The translations under genes and the position numbers were made by a program. 64,000 nt of DNA from Bacteroidales bacterium (GTDB lineage: Bacteria; Bacteroidota; Bacteroidia; Bacteroidales; JAIOZK01): NCBI GenBank assembly GCA_021738625.1, contig JAIPBS010000014.1, positions 19,941 through 83,940 of the forward strand, given 5' to 3'. Positions 8,891-16,390 of this stretch are shown in pieces (the stretch's first letter is position 1; each line of letters starts with the position of its first letter). The notes under the pieces are model-generated. The model saw nothing but the letters and a program-made list of their open reading frames with translations. It had not been told where the DNA came from and did not search any database.

Positions 8891-9538
8891 CTAAAACTTC
8901 CCAAATTTGAAAGATATCCCATAATTGAATCCATCGAAAATATCCGAAGGGGTATCGTATAAATCAAGTTTAGATGTATATCTGTATGACGCCCCGATGC
9001 AAAGCCGCATAAACCTGACCATGTTGAATTCGATTTCCACACCGGGTTCCAGCACGAAAAATGCGTCGGAACTGTATACTTCTCCATCCCAATCATCATG
9101 ATAATCGTCGTAATAGCTGCTAACATATGCCATGCCGCCTGCACCGATAATCACGGGAAAACTAACATGAACAGGATAGTTGGGTGCAAATACCGGTTCA
9201 AGTAAAAGGCCGCCGTAGCCGCCAACCAGGTTCACCGATTCAAAGGAATATTTATCGGGATATTTCAGATCGCTTGCAATGCCATATCCTGCCAGCCCTA
9301 TGGTGAAGCGGTGGTCGATCAACCAGCCGCCTTTGGCGCCGATCAAAATGGCGTCCCTGTTGTCGATCTCCGTGTAGTTGATCATGAGTGCGCCGTATCC
9401 GCCATGCGAAATATTGTTGTCGGAACCGAAAATGGTTTTGTATTCATCAGGCCTTTCTGCCTGAGCGTTCAGGTTTCCGGCCCAAAGCAATGATATTGCA
9501 AGAAGTATCGGAGTTGTTGTACGTGTGATGTTTTTCAT
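8891..9538 (-). CDS. Predicted outer-membrane beta-barrel protein
   Basis: A 215-residue exported protein, signal peptide ending GNLNAQ, followed by alternating aromatic/polar strands (GGYGALMINYTEI, RFTIGLAGYGIAS, SFPVIIGAGGMAYVSSYY) and a C-terminal aromatic residue (FKFGKF), as in small barrels. No enzyme motif is seen. The ATG at 9538 gives the cleanest signal peptide; an ATG at 9550 is the alternative. More distal in-frame ATGs overlap the preceding gene. It is the last gene of the sigma-factor operon, just before the terminator. Confidence 0.7.
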   Translation of the reverse strand: MKNITRTTTPILLAISLLWAGNLNAQAERPDEYKTIFGSDNNISHGGYGALMINYTEIDNRDAILIGAKGGWLIDHRFTIGLAGYGIASDLKYPDKYSFESVNLVGGYGGLLLEPVFAPNYPVHVSFPVIIGAGGMAYVSSYYDDYHDDWDGEVYSSDAFFVLEPGVEIEFNMVRFMRLCIGASYRYTSKLDLYDTPSDIFDGFNYGISFKFGKF

Positions 9539-9578
9539 TCTTATTAACATAGCTGTAATGTTTAGTGAGTTTAATATT

Positions 9579-10085
9579 TTAAAATGTATAATGAATCGAA
9601 AACCCGACATCAAACAGATGCAGGTTAAAGAAATTCCTTCCGAAAATATCAAAGAAGGGTTTAATATTCAGGCCCAGCACCAGAGGTGTATTGTAGAAGC
9701 GGTATTCTAATCCGGCGGCAATATCCAGTCCGATCACCGGTGAAAAATTCCTGTTGAAGAAGCGTGTTCTGAAGAGCGGCAAAAAACTTGTCTGCCCCCG
9801 ATGCCACGACGTATAACCGATATGTGCTCCAAGTCCCGTGTACATGTATAGTCTGTCGGTGTTTTTCAGATACAGGGGCTTGTAGGTTTCAATCAGGGCT
9901 GTGAACTGTATCCCGCCATCCCGGTAGGCCAGTAAGGCTTCCAGCGCCTTGACCTCGTTTTTGAACAGCTTGTAGGAGATGCCTGATGAAACCCCGCCGC
10001 GCAAACCGGCATACTGCCTGTATTCCTGTCCTCTCACAAACAAGCTTGATATGGTCAAAACGGTGATCAGTAAAAATAATCGCAT
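9579..10085 (-). CDS. Predicted outer-membrane beta-barrel protein
   Basis: A 168-residue exported protein with signal peptide MRLFLLITVLTISSLFVRGQ. It then has short amphipathic strands such as YAGLRGGVSSGISYKLF, LYMYTGLGAHIGYTSW and GLDIAAGLEYRFYNTPLVLGLN, ending FSIHYTF with a terminal Phe, the usual barrel signature. It lies 16 bp after the GIN-domain lipoprotein gene in the same operon. Its function is unknown; it could be an envelope-stress-induced barrel. Confidence 0.72.
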   Translation of the reverse strand: MRLFLLITVLTISSLFVRGQEYRQYAGLRGGVSSGISYKLFKNEVKALEALLAYRDGGIQFTALIETYKPLYLKNTDRLYMYTGLGAHIGYTSWHRGQTSFLPLFRTRFFNRNFSPVIGLDIAAGLEYRFYNTPLVLGLNIKPFFDIFGRNFFNLHLFDVGFSIHYTF

Positions 10086-10101
10086 AAGCAGCTTTGATTT
10101 T

Positions 10102-10824
10102 TTATTGATGAATAACTGAGCCTGAACCTGAAATATCGGTTATCACAGTAGGATTGCCCATGTAATAGACCGAACCGCTGCCCGAAATGACCACATCCAG
10201 CAAATCCGAAACATTCACATACATATTGCCCGAACCGGAAATGGTGGCATAACAGGTTTCGACCGGCAGGTTATAGGTCCTCACAGAACCTGAACCGCTT
10301 ATAACATGATCGGCCACGATGCTGCTTCCCCATAGTTCGATGTTGCCCGAGCCTGAGATCCTGGTTTCGATGTTTTCGCAATAAGTTTCCATTTCGATGC
10401 TGCCTGAACCCACGATATGCAACCTAAGGCTAGGGGTGTTAAAATAATCGCATCCCAGGTAACCCGATCCTTCGATCACCGCCGATTCGATAAAGGGCGT
10501 GCGAACTGTAACCCGGATGGGATGATTGGTATTCACACAGGTGTTCTTCCGGAAATCGATCTCGAGGTTTGAACCGTAAACATTGGTTCTGATGTGATCC
10601 ATAAGGTTGGATTCGGCTTCCACTTTCACTTCCGTTATGGTGTCCTGGATCAGGAAAACATCAAAGGAGCCCTGCGAAACAATGCTGGTAAAGGCAGGTA
10701 CTTCCCTGTATTCATTCACCACCTGGTGGTTGCCCTCGATGCAATTGAGGCCGTCGTGGCAGGAAGTTCCTGCAATTAACATAATGAGGGTGATTAGTCC
10801 CAACAAGATATTTGTCTTTTTCAT
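10102..10824 (-). CDS. GIN-domain (DUF2807) lipoprotein
   Basis: A 240-residue lipoprotein: the signal sequence ends in a lipobox with Cys22 (IAGTSC). The body is a right-handed beta-helix of the putative auto-transporter adhesin head GIN type (DUF2807). It starts with FTSIVSQGSFDVFLIQD and has repeated turns with SGSG motifs (IVGSGSIEM, ISGSGNIEL, ISGSGSVRT, ISGSGNMYV, ISGSGSVYY, ISGSGSVIH). Proteins of this type are abundant in Bacteroidota and probably bind envelope or surface structures; their biochemical role is not established. Its neighbours, a DUF4097 protein with the same type of repeat fold and two barrels under an ECF sigma factor, point to an envelope function. Confidence 0.85.
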   Translation of the reverse strand: MKKTNILLGLITLIMLIAGTSCHDGLNCIEGNHQVVNEYREVPAFTSIVSQGSFDVFLIQDTITEVKVEAESNLMDHIRTNVYGSNLEIDFRKNTCVNTNHPIRVTVRTPFIESAVIEGSGYLGCDYFNTPSLRLHIVGSGSIEMETYCENIETRISGSGNIELWGSSIVADHVISGSGSVRTYNLPVETCYATISGSGNMYVNVSDLLDVVISGSGSVYYMGNPTVITDISGSGSVIHQ

Positions 10825-10884
10825 AGTTTAAAATTTTTTCATTTTGCTTTTAATGACAAACCAATTCATCCGGGGTTGCATTAT

Positions 10885-11988
10885 CTAGTAATAAAATATG
10901 TTAATTATACCCGCGTTTTTTGCGATCTTGATCAGTCCGTTGTTTTCGTTTTCCTTTCCAATGGTTCCTTGTACCAAAAACGATTCACCTCCCGGATCAA
11001 GAGTTTTCTTTCTGAGATTGTCAAATGTTTCGGGAAGCATCAGGCTTACTTTATTATTGTAATTGATTTCCACATCGAATGATAAATCCCTGGGTATGCT
11101 CAAACTTACATCGGTATAGTCGGAAATCAGGTTGATATAGTTGAAAGCGGGATTGAGTTGGTCGAGGTTCATTTCGCCGTAATTGGTTCTGAGATATGCT
11201 TCCGAGCCAAGTTTTTTCACATTGATATAAGAGAATGATGTTTCGCCCGAAAGCTTTTCCACTTCATCAATGAAAAATTTATCTCTTTTCGAGTTTATGT
11301 TCACGCTTCTTGCCTTACCAAGCATCAGGGTGGAGGATTTAGAGACGATCTCCAGGCTGTCGCTTGTTTCAATTTCAAGGTCTCCGTATTCAATGTTGAT
11401 GTTTGCTGTTTTTAGTTGATTGATGCTTCCTTTTCCAAAGCTGATATTGATGTCGGCCTGATCGCTTAGCTTATTGATCTTCAAATCCCCATTGGACAAT
11501 AGCAGTTTGAATTGTCCCTGGTAAGTGCTGGCATAAACATTTCCAAATTTGTTTTCCACCCTCAGCTTAAGATGTCCGGGGAGATGAACTTTGTAATTGA
11601 TCTGAGCCTGAGCACCGCCTTTAAAAATGATATTGGCAAAATCAGAGACATCTTTCCAAAACTGTCCCTTTCCGCTTTCAAATGCGGTGGCTGCGTAAAT
11701 GATATCGCCTGTTTGGTCGAATTTTAGCCGGATGTTATCGAAGGTGCGGTCAACCTTGTTTTGCCGGTTGGCCGTAACCGTGATGGTAGCTTCAAATCGC
11801 ACGGAATCTTTCTCCCAGCTCACCAGGTGTACGTTGCCGTATTTGTTGTAGACCTCCACCCGGGTGTCCTCCGACAAGTGAAAAGACCGGCTGAGCGTCT
11901 GGCTCTTTTCGTATGTTTGTGCATGGGCACAGAACGAAAAGCCGGCTAAAGCCCAGGCAAGCAGCAAGATTTTAAATTTCGTATCCAT
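10885..11988 (-). CDS. DUF4097-like beta-helix exported protein
   Basis: A 367-residue exported protein with a signal peptide ending CAHAQ. It starts VEVYNKYGNVHLVSWEKDSVRFEATITV, the typical opening of DUF4097/GIN-like beta-helices, and continues with short repeated strands (LRVENKFGNVYAS, LLLSNGDLKINKL, NINIEYGDLEIETS, AYLRTNYGEMNLDQL). The start overlaps the end of the anti-sigma gene by 17 bp, indicating translational coupling. It may be a partner or sensor in the sigma/anti-sigma system, or just a regulated envelope protein; the sequence does not decide. Confidence 0.7.
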   Translation of the reverse strand: MDTKFKILLLAWALAGFSFCAHAQTYEKSQTLSRSFHLSEDTRVEVYNKYGNVHLVSWEKDSVRFEATITVTANRQNKVDRTFDNIRLKFDQTGDIIYAATAFESGKGQFWKDVSDFANIIFKGGAQAQINYKVHLPGHLKLRVENKFGNVYASTYQGQFKLLLSNGDLKINKLSDQADINISFGKGSINQLKTANINIEYGDLEIETSDSLEIVSKSSTLMLGKARSVNINSKRDKFFIDEVEKLSGETSFSYINVKKLGSEAYLRTNYGEMNLDQLNPAFNYINLISDYTDVSLSIPRDLSFDVEINYNNKVSLMLPETFDNLRKKTLDPGGESFLVQGTIGKENENNGLIKIAKNAGIINIFYY

Positions 11989-12544
11989 GGTTTTGCTCCT
12001 TTGTTTCGTTTTCGTTGTCGGTGTTTTTGAGTTGAGTCAGCATTTCTTCGAGTATCATGAGTTTTATCCTGTAGTTCTGTATCATGGCTTCGATCACTTC
12101 TTCGTTTGAAGCATTGTCGTTCATGTCTTGTTTGAGTTCCTTAAGGGCTTTGTCAAGATCGTCGAATTCCATGTTCACTTCCCTGACGAGTTCCCTGTTG
12201 CTGCCAGCCAGCCTGAAAACCTCCTGCTTGCGATTATCGATTTGTGAAGTATAATATGCCTCGGCTTCCATCAGCATCTCGGCTTTTTCAAGATCTTCGG
12301 AATCGATTTCCGTTTCCATGTAGGTTTGTTTCACAGATTTTTGATTTACAAGATCATGGAAGAAATAAGAACCGATGAAAATCACGATCATGGCCGCCGC
12401 TTTCCAAAGCATGCTGTTCCAATTGATTCGCCTGACGGGGCGGACATCCTTTTGGATGCTCTGCCAGACATCAGAAGAGGGAATCTGGTCATCAAATTCC
12501 GTTCTGTGGTTCCGGATAAAATTTTCAAGCATATCTTTTTTCAT
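11972..12544 (-). CDS. Probable membrane anti-sigma factor
   Basis: A 190-residue single-pass inner-membrane protein. The cytoplasmic N-terminus (1-45, MLENFIRNHRTEFDDQIPSSDVWQSI) resembles the short N-terminal segments of Bacteroidota anti-sigma proteins. A helix at about 47-64 follows, and residues 75-185 form a periplasmic coiled coil rich in Glu/Lys/Leu. It overlaps the sigma gene upstream by 20 bp and the DUF4097 gene downstream by 17 bp. No zinc-binding HxxxCxxC motif is present, so it is not a ZAS-type anti-sigma. The role is inferred mainly from position and topology. Confidence 0.65.
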   Translation of the reverse strand: MKKDMLENFIRNHRTEFDDQIPSSDVWQSIQKDVRPVRRINWNSMLWKAAAMIVIFIGSYFFHDLVNQKSVKQTYMETEIDSEDLEKAEMLMEAEAYYTSQIDNRKQEVFRLAGSNRELVREVNMEFDDLDKALKELKQDMNDNASNEEVIEAMIQNYRIKLMILEEMLTQLKNTDNENETKEQNHGYEI

Positions 12545-13145
12545 GATCCATATTTTTTAAAATTTCTTTAACTCGTTTTCTGGCGCGCATGTATTGCGAT
12601 TTGGAGTTCGACTCGGAGGTGTTCAGGATTTGAGCGATTTCCCTGTGGTCATAGCCTTCGAGCAGATAGAGTGAGAATATCATCTGGCTTCCCGAGGGCA
12701 GTTGCTCCATGGCTTTCTTCACATTTTGCACGCTCATTGTGGCCTGATACGTTTCCTCCTGCAGGTCGGTGCTTTCATCCGCATCGTTTTCAAAGTTTCC
12801 AATGTCGTCAAAGAACTCCAGCTGGGCTTTTCTGCGCTTGATCTCGTTGATGCAACTGTTGATCACAATCCGTTTGATCCAGCTTCCGAAGGTAGATTCG
12901 TACCTGAACGAATCCAGCCTGTGAAAAGCCATGGTAAAAGATTCCTGCAACAAGTCTTCGGCTTCTTCGCGTCTGTTGTTCATCATGCGCATGCAGATGT
13001 TGAACATGGCGCCGGAGTAAAGCTGATACAGCTTGTACTGGGCTCTGGAACTGCCACGCTTGCACTGCTCGATCAATTCTTTGTGAATATCCGTCTGCAC
13101 ACCTGCCGTTTTCTTTTCTTTAGCTTTCACATCAAATGACAACAT
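12525..13145 (-). CDS. ECF-family RNA polymerase sigma factor
   Basis: A 206-residue sigma-70 family protein. Region 2 (about 20-95) contains AMFNICMRMMNNREEAEDLLQ-type sequence and the -10-binding helix SFRYESTFGSWIKRIVINSCINEIKRR. Region 4 (about 135-190) contains LPSGSQMIFSLYLLEGYDHREIAQIL with the HTH SESNSKSQYMRARKRVKEIL. The short linker lacks region 3, as in ECF sigma factors. It heads a run of six same-strand genes ending in the terminator at 8831-8867, and probably drives its own operon in response to an envelope signal passed by the adjacent anti-sigma protein. Confidence 0.92.
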   Translation of the reverse strand: MLSFDVKAKEKKTAGVQTDIHKELIEQCKRGSSRAQYKLYQLYSGAMFNICMRMMNNRREEAEDLLQESFTMAFHRLDSFRYESTFGSWIKRIVINSCINEIKRRKAQLEFFDDIGNFENDADESTDLQEETYQATMSVQNVKKAMEQLPSGSQMIFSLYLLEGYDHREIAQILNTSESNSKSQYMRARKRVKEILKNMDHEKRYA

Positions 13146-13380
13146 GGATTTTGAAGGGTTGCAAATTAGGAAAAATAAAGTATGTTTTGAAAAATTTATA
13201 TATTTGAAACCGAATGAATAAGGCTATGGAAATCTCAATCAATTATTCGAGAGAACACAACTATCTCAACATAAAAGACCGGGATAGTTTTAGTTGATCA
13301 CAATTTGATCCCTGTGACAACAGGTGATTATTGCATTTCTAAACATAAACCAATATCAATCCAATCAAATTGTTGAAATC

Positions 13381-14757
13381 ATGAAGTTACCATATGCAGA
13401 GTCTTTTAAAATAAAGATGGTTGAAAACATCAGGAAGAGCACGCGACAGGAGCGCGAACAATGGATCAAAGACGCCCGTTATAATCTATTCAATCTTCGC
13501 AGTGATCAGGTATTTATCGACTTGCTTACCGACAGCGGCACTGGCGCCATGAGCGACGGGCAATGGTCTGAGTTGATGCTGGGCGACGAGAGCTATGCCG
13601 GCGCTTCTTCCTATTATAAAATGAAACAGGCCGTGAAAGATATTTGCGGCTTTGAGTATTTCTTGCCTACCCACCAGGGACGGGCGGCTGAAAATGTTCT
13701 TTTTTCCACCCTGGTAAAACAGGGGGATTTCATCCCGGGCAATTCACATTTCGATACCACCAAGGGGCATATCGAATTTCGCAAGGCGACGGCCATCGAC
13801 TGTACCATCGACGAGGCCTTCAATACCACCCTGGATCATCCCTTCAAAGGCAATATCGACCTCGACAAGCTGGAATTTGTTTTACAAAGCAACCCGAAGG
13901 AGCATGTTCCCTTTATCGTGGTCACCATTACCTGCAACAGTTCGGGCGGGCAGCCGGTTTCCATGGAGAACATCAAGGATGTTCGCGCCCTGGCTGACAA
14001 ATATGGGGTTAAAGTCCTTTTCGATTCGGCCAGATTTGCCGAGAATGCCTATTTTATAAAAACCCGTGAAGCAGCTTATCAGGATAAGAGCATCAAAGAG
14101 ATCGTGAAGGAGATGTTCTCTTTTGCCGACATGATGACCATGAGCAGTAAAAAAGACGCCATCGTGAACATGGGTGGATTCATTGGCATGCGAGACCACG
14201 AGCTGTTCAGGGAAGCAAGTATGTACAATATCCTGTTCGAGGGATTCATCACATACGGCGGCATGTCAGGCAGGGACATGAACGCACTGGCAAAAGGCTT
14301 GTATGAAGGCACCGAATTCGATTACCTGGAATCCAGGATCGGGCAGGTGGCTTTCCTGGGTGAAAAACTGAAAAATTTTGGCGTACCGGTATTGCAACCA
14401 TTCGGCGGTCATGCCATTTTCATCGACGCCAAAAAGTTTTTGCCCAACGTACCGAAGGAAGAATACCAGGCACAAACCCTTGCTGTTGAGCTCTATATAG
14501 AAGGCGGTGTGCGTGGTGTCGAGATCGGCACGCTATTGGCCGACCGCGATCCCCTCTCCCGCAAGAACCGTTATCCTGCGCTCGACCTTGTGCGACTGAC
14601 CATCCCGCGTCGGGTTTATACGAATAATCATATGGAATATACGGCTGTGGCTTTGGCCAATGTGTATGAACGCAGGGACCGGATCACCAAAGGCATGAAA
14701 ATCAAATGGGAGGCGCCCTTATTAAGACATTTCACAGTTGAGCTCGAAAGAGCTTAA
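13381..14757 (+). CDS. tnaA: Tryptophanase (tryptophan indole-lyase)
   Basis: A 458-residue PLP enzyme that splits tryptophan into indole, pyruvate and ammonia. The ATG at 13381 gives the normal length; 19 further open codons upstream are not family-like. The PLP lysine is in MSSKKDAIV, predicted as Lys258. Tryptophanase must be separated from tyrosine phenol-lyase. Here the motif FDTTKGH has the tryptophanase Asp where phenol-lyases have Thr, and RGVEIGTLL has Ile where phenol-lyases carry the phenol-binding Arg. The C-terminus LRHFTVEL is also tryptophanase-like. No TnaC-type leader peptide with a critical Trp is visible upstream, so regulation differs from E. coli. A terminator hairpin follows. 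Confidence 0.92.
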   Translation: MKLPYAESFKIKMVENIRKSTRQEREQWIKDARYNLFNLRSDQVFIDLLTDSGTGAMSDGQWSELMLGDESYAGASSYYKMKQAVKDICGFEYFLPTHQGRAAENVLFSTLVKQGDFIPGNSHFDTTKGHIEFRKATAIDCTIDEAFNTTLDHPFKGNIDLDKLEFVLQSNPKEHVPFIVVTITCNSSGGQPVSMENIKDVRALADKYGVKVLFDSARFAENAYFIKTREAAYQDKSIKEIVKEMFSFADMMTMSSKKDAIVNMGGFIGMRDHELFREASMYNILFEGFITYGGMSGRDMNALAKGLYEGTEFDYLESRIGQVAFLGEKLKNFGVPVLQPFGGHAIFIDAKKFLPNVPKEEYQAQTLAVELYIEGGVRGVEIGTLLADRDPLSRKNRYPALDLVRLTIPRRVYTNNHMEYTAVALANVYERRDRITKGMKIKWEAPLLRHFTVELERA

Positions 14758-14791
14758 CAAGTCATTATGAACTTTTTGCAGGATTTGTTCT

Positions 14792-14799
14792 TATCTTTG
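14792..14799 (+). promoter_or_regulatory. -7 box (TATCTTTG) upstream of the msrC operon
   Basis: Matches TAnnTTTG 40 bp before the msrC start. It directly abuts the hairpin at 14800-14828, so transcription would start inside or next to the terminator of tnaA. No -33 TTTG at the usual spacing. Confidence 0.35.
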
Positions 14800-14828
14800 A
14801 AGGCAGTTGCATAAACTGCCTTTTTAAT
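14800..14828 (+). terminator. Rho-independent terminator after tnaA
   Basis: A perfect 9-bp stem AAGGCAGTT/AACTGCCTT with a 5-nt loop, followed by TTTAATTTTT, 43 bp after the tnaA stop. Confidence 0.85.
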
Positions 14829-14838
14829 TTTTAACACT

Positions 14839-15291
14839 ATGAACAAGAAAAACAGATACGAAAGATTATATCAGCAAGTAAAGGAACAAATTGAGAAAAG
14901 CGACGATCTGATCGCCAAAATGGCCAGTGTGGTTGCGATCTTTCATCATAAGATGCCTTATTTTTTCTGGACCGGTTTTTACCGGCTGATCAAAGGGGAA
15001 TTGATCGTAGGTCCTTACCAAGGACCGGTGGCCTGCATCCGCCTTGAAAAAAACAAAGGCGTTTGTTGGGCCGGCGTAAACAAGCAGGAATCCATAATCG
15101 TTCCCGATGTGGATAAATTTCCGGGTCATATTGCCTGCGATTCCAGGTCGAAATCGGAAATTGTTGTTCCTTTGAAAAACAAAAACGGAGAAGTGATTGG
15201 TGTTCTGGATGTTGACAGCAAGGAACTGAATGCATTCGATCCTGATGACGCCCGTGGCCTGGAAAAGATCATGAAACTGCTTCAAAAATAA
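14839..15291 (+). CDS. msrC: Free methionine-(R)-sulfoxide reductase (GAF domain)
   Basis: A 150-residue single GAF-domain enzyme that reduces free L-methionine-(R)-sulfoxide with thioredoxin. Three cysteines, Cys66, Cys76 and Cys100, sit in GPVACIRL, KGVCW and HIACDS. Their spacing of 10 and 24 residues is exactly that of the catalytic/resolving cysteines of E. coli fRMsr. The C-terminal VVPLKNKNGEVIGVLDVDS is the usual GAF signature of this family. It is followed after 5 bp by the MntP-like gene and then queD. The small operon therefore mixes oxidative repair, a membrane transporter and queuosine/pterin metabolism, with no obvious single theme. Confidence 0.9.
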   Translation: MNKKNRYERLYQQVKEQIEKSDDLIAKMASVVAIFHHKMPYFFWTGFYRLIKGELIVGPYQGPVACIRLEKNKGVCWAGVNKQESIIVPDVDKFPGHIACDSRSKSEIVVPLKNKNGEVIGVLDVDSKELNAFDPDDARGLEKIMKLLQK

Positions 15292-15296
15292 ATCTT

Positions 15297-15863
15297 ATGA
15301 ATTATTTTGAGATATTCTTGTTAACACTTGCCCTGTCGTTAGGTGTTTTTAAAATGCTGAGCGAAGCCGGTGTGGAATATTGTTTCACTTCCGGTGAACG
15401 CTTCAGGATTGCGATGGTGTTTGCTGTTTTCAAGGGAATCCTTATGTTGCTTGGTTTTTGGATCACGGGGCTTTTCCAGCAATGGCTCAGCGGTTCCGGC
15501 CATGTGATCATCATTGCCATTTTCCTCGTGCTTGGATTGAAGATCATCTTCGAATCCATTAAGCTCAAACCGGGTGAACGAACATACGATCTGAACAATG
15601 GCGTTATTCTTGTGCTGGCTGCACTGGCTGCAAATACGGATGGATTTATCGCGGGCATTGCATTTGCCTTTTCCGGTGTTGAAGCGGTAAATATTGCCGC
15701 ATTGTTGTTTGGGTTTACCTTTTTGGTTTCCTGGAGTGGCCTGTATTATGGAAAAAAGAAAGGCAAAACATCGCAGTTTTCGCGCCCGGGTATTGCAGGT
15801 GGATTGCTGTTGCTGGGATATGCCTTATTTCTGTTGCTCGAACGAACGGGTAGCATCATTTAA
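15297..15863 (+). CDS. MntP/DUF204-like membrane protein, divergent
   Basis: A 188-residue integral membrane protein with about six helices in two repeats, the architecture of MntP-type manganese exporters. The second repeat has the family-like ALAANTDGFIAGIAF with Asp. In the first repeat the corresponding position is replaced (LALSLGVFKMLSEAG), so one of the two conserved acidic residues is missing. That could mean a different ion or a non-transport role. It starts 5 bp after msrC and ends 12 bp before queD. Assignment to the superfamily is reasonable; the substrate is not established. Confidence 0.55.
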   Translation: MNYFEIFLLTLALSLGVFKMLSEAGVEYCFTSGERFRIAMVFAVFKGILMLLGFWITGLFQQWLSGSGHVIIIAIFLVLGLKIIFESIKLKPGERTYDLNNGVILVLAALAANTDGFIAGIAFAFSGVEAVNIAALLFGFTFLVSWSGLYYGKKKGKTSQFSRPGIAGGLLLLGYALFLLLERTGSII

Positions 15864-15875
15864 CTGCAAACAATC

Positions 15876-16325
15876 ATGACTAAAATAAGACTTACAAAAC
15901 AATTCAATTTTGAAATGGCCCACGCCCTGCTGGGTTACAACGGCCCCTGTAAAAATATACACGGTCATTCGTACGAGCTATTTGTTACGGTGATCGGCGA
16001 ACCCATCGAATCCAAAAATTCACCCAAGAAAGGAATGGTGATTGATTTCAAGGATTTAAAAACCATCGTTAAAACTGAGGTCATCAGCCAGTTCGATCAT
16101 GCCCTGGTGGTGAGCCATCATACCGATCAGCAACATATAAATGAGTTGAAAAGGAATTACGAAAAGGTGAACGTAACGCCTTATCAGCCGACCACCGAAA
16201 ACTACCTTATTGATTTTGCCAGACGCATTGGCGAGAAACTCCCCCGCAATGTGAAGTTGCATAGCATGAAGCTGCGCGAAACCGTAACTTCCTATGCAGA
16301 ATGGTATGCGGAGGATAACGAATAG
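15876..16325 (+). CDS. queD: 6-carboxytetrahydropterin synthase / PTPS family
   Basis: A 149-residue tunnelling-fold enzyme. The zinc ligands are His16 (FEMAHAL), His29 and His31 (IHGHSYEL). The catalytic Cys25 in GPCKNIHGH and the downstream FDHALV and LRETVTSYAEW with Glu complete the active site. QueD makes 6-carboxy-5,6,7,8-tetrahydropterin from dihydroneopterin triphosphate for queuosine/7-deazaguanine synthesis. The family also contains pyruvoyl-tetrahydropterin synthases; the bacterial context and the Cys position favour QueD. Other queuosine genes are not in the window. It is the last gene of the msrC operon. Confidence 0.85.
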   Translation: MTKIRLTKQFNFEMAHALLGYNGPCKNIHGHSYELFVTVIGEPIESKNSPKKGMVIDFKDLKTIVKTEVISQFDHALVVSHHTDQQHINELKRNYEKVNVTPYQPTTENYLIDFARRIGEKLPRNVKLHSMKLRETVTSYAEWYAEDNE

Positions 16326-16390
16326 ATTCCAGATTTCAAATTCCGGATTCAGTTAATGAGAGATTAATTTGTGGAAAGAATGAGGTGAGG

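Noticed and set aside
13216..13299. Short open frame upstream of tnaA as a TnaC-like leader
   Set aside because: The 27-codon frame contains no tryptophan and there is no Rho-type boxA-like arrangement, so no support for TnaC-type control.
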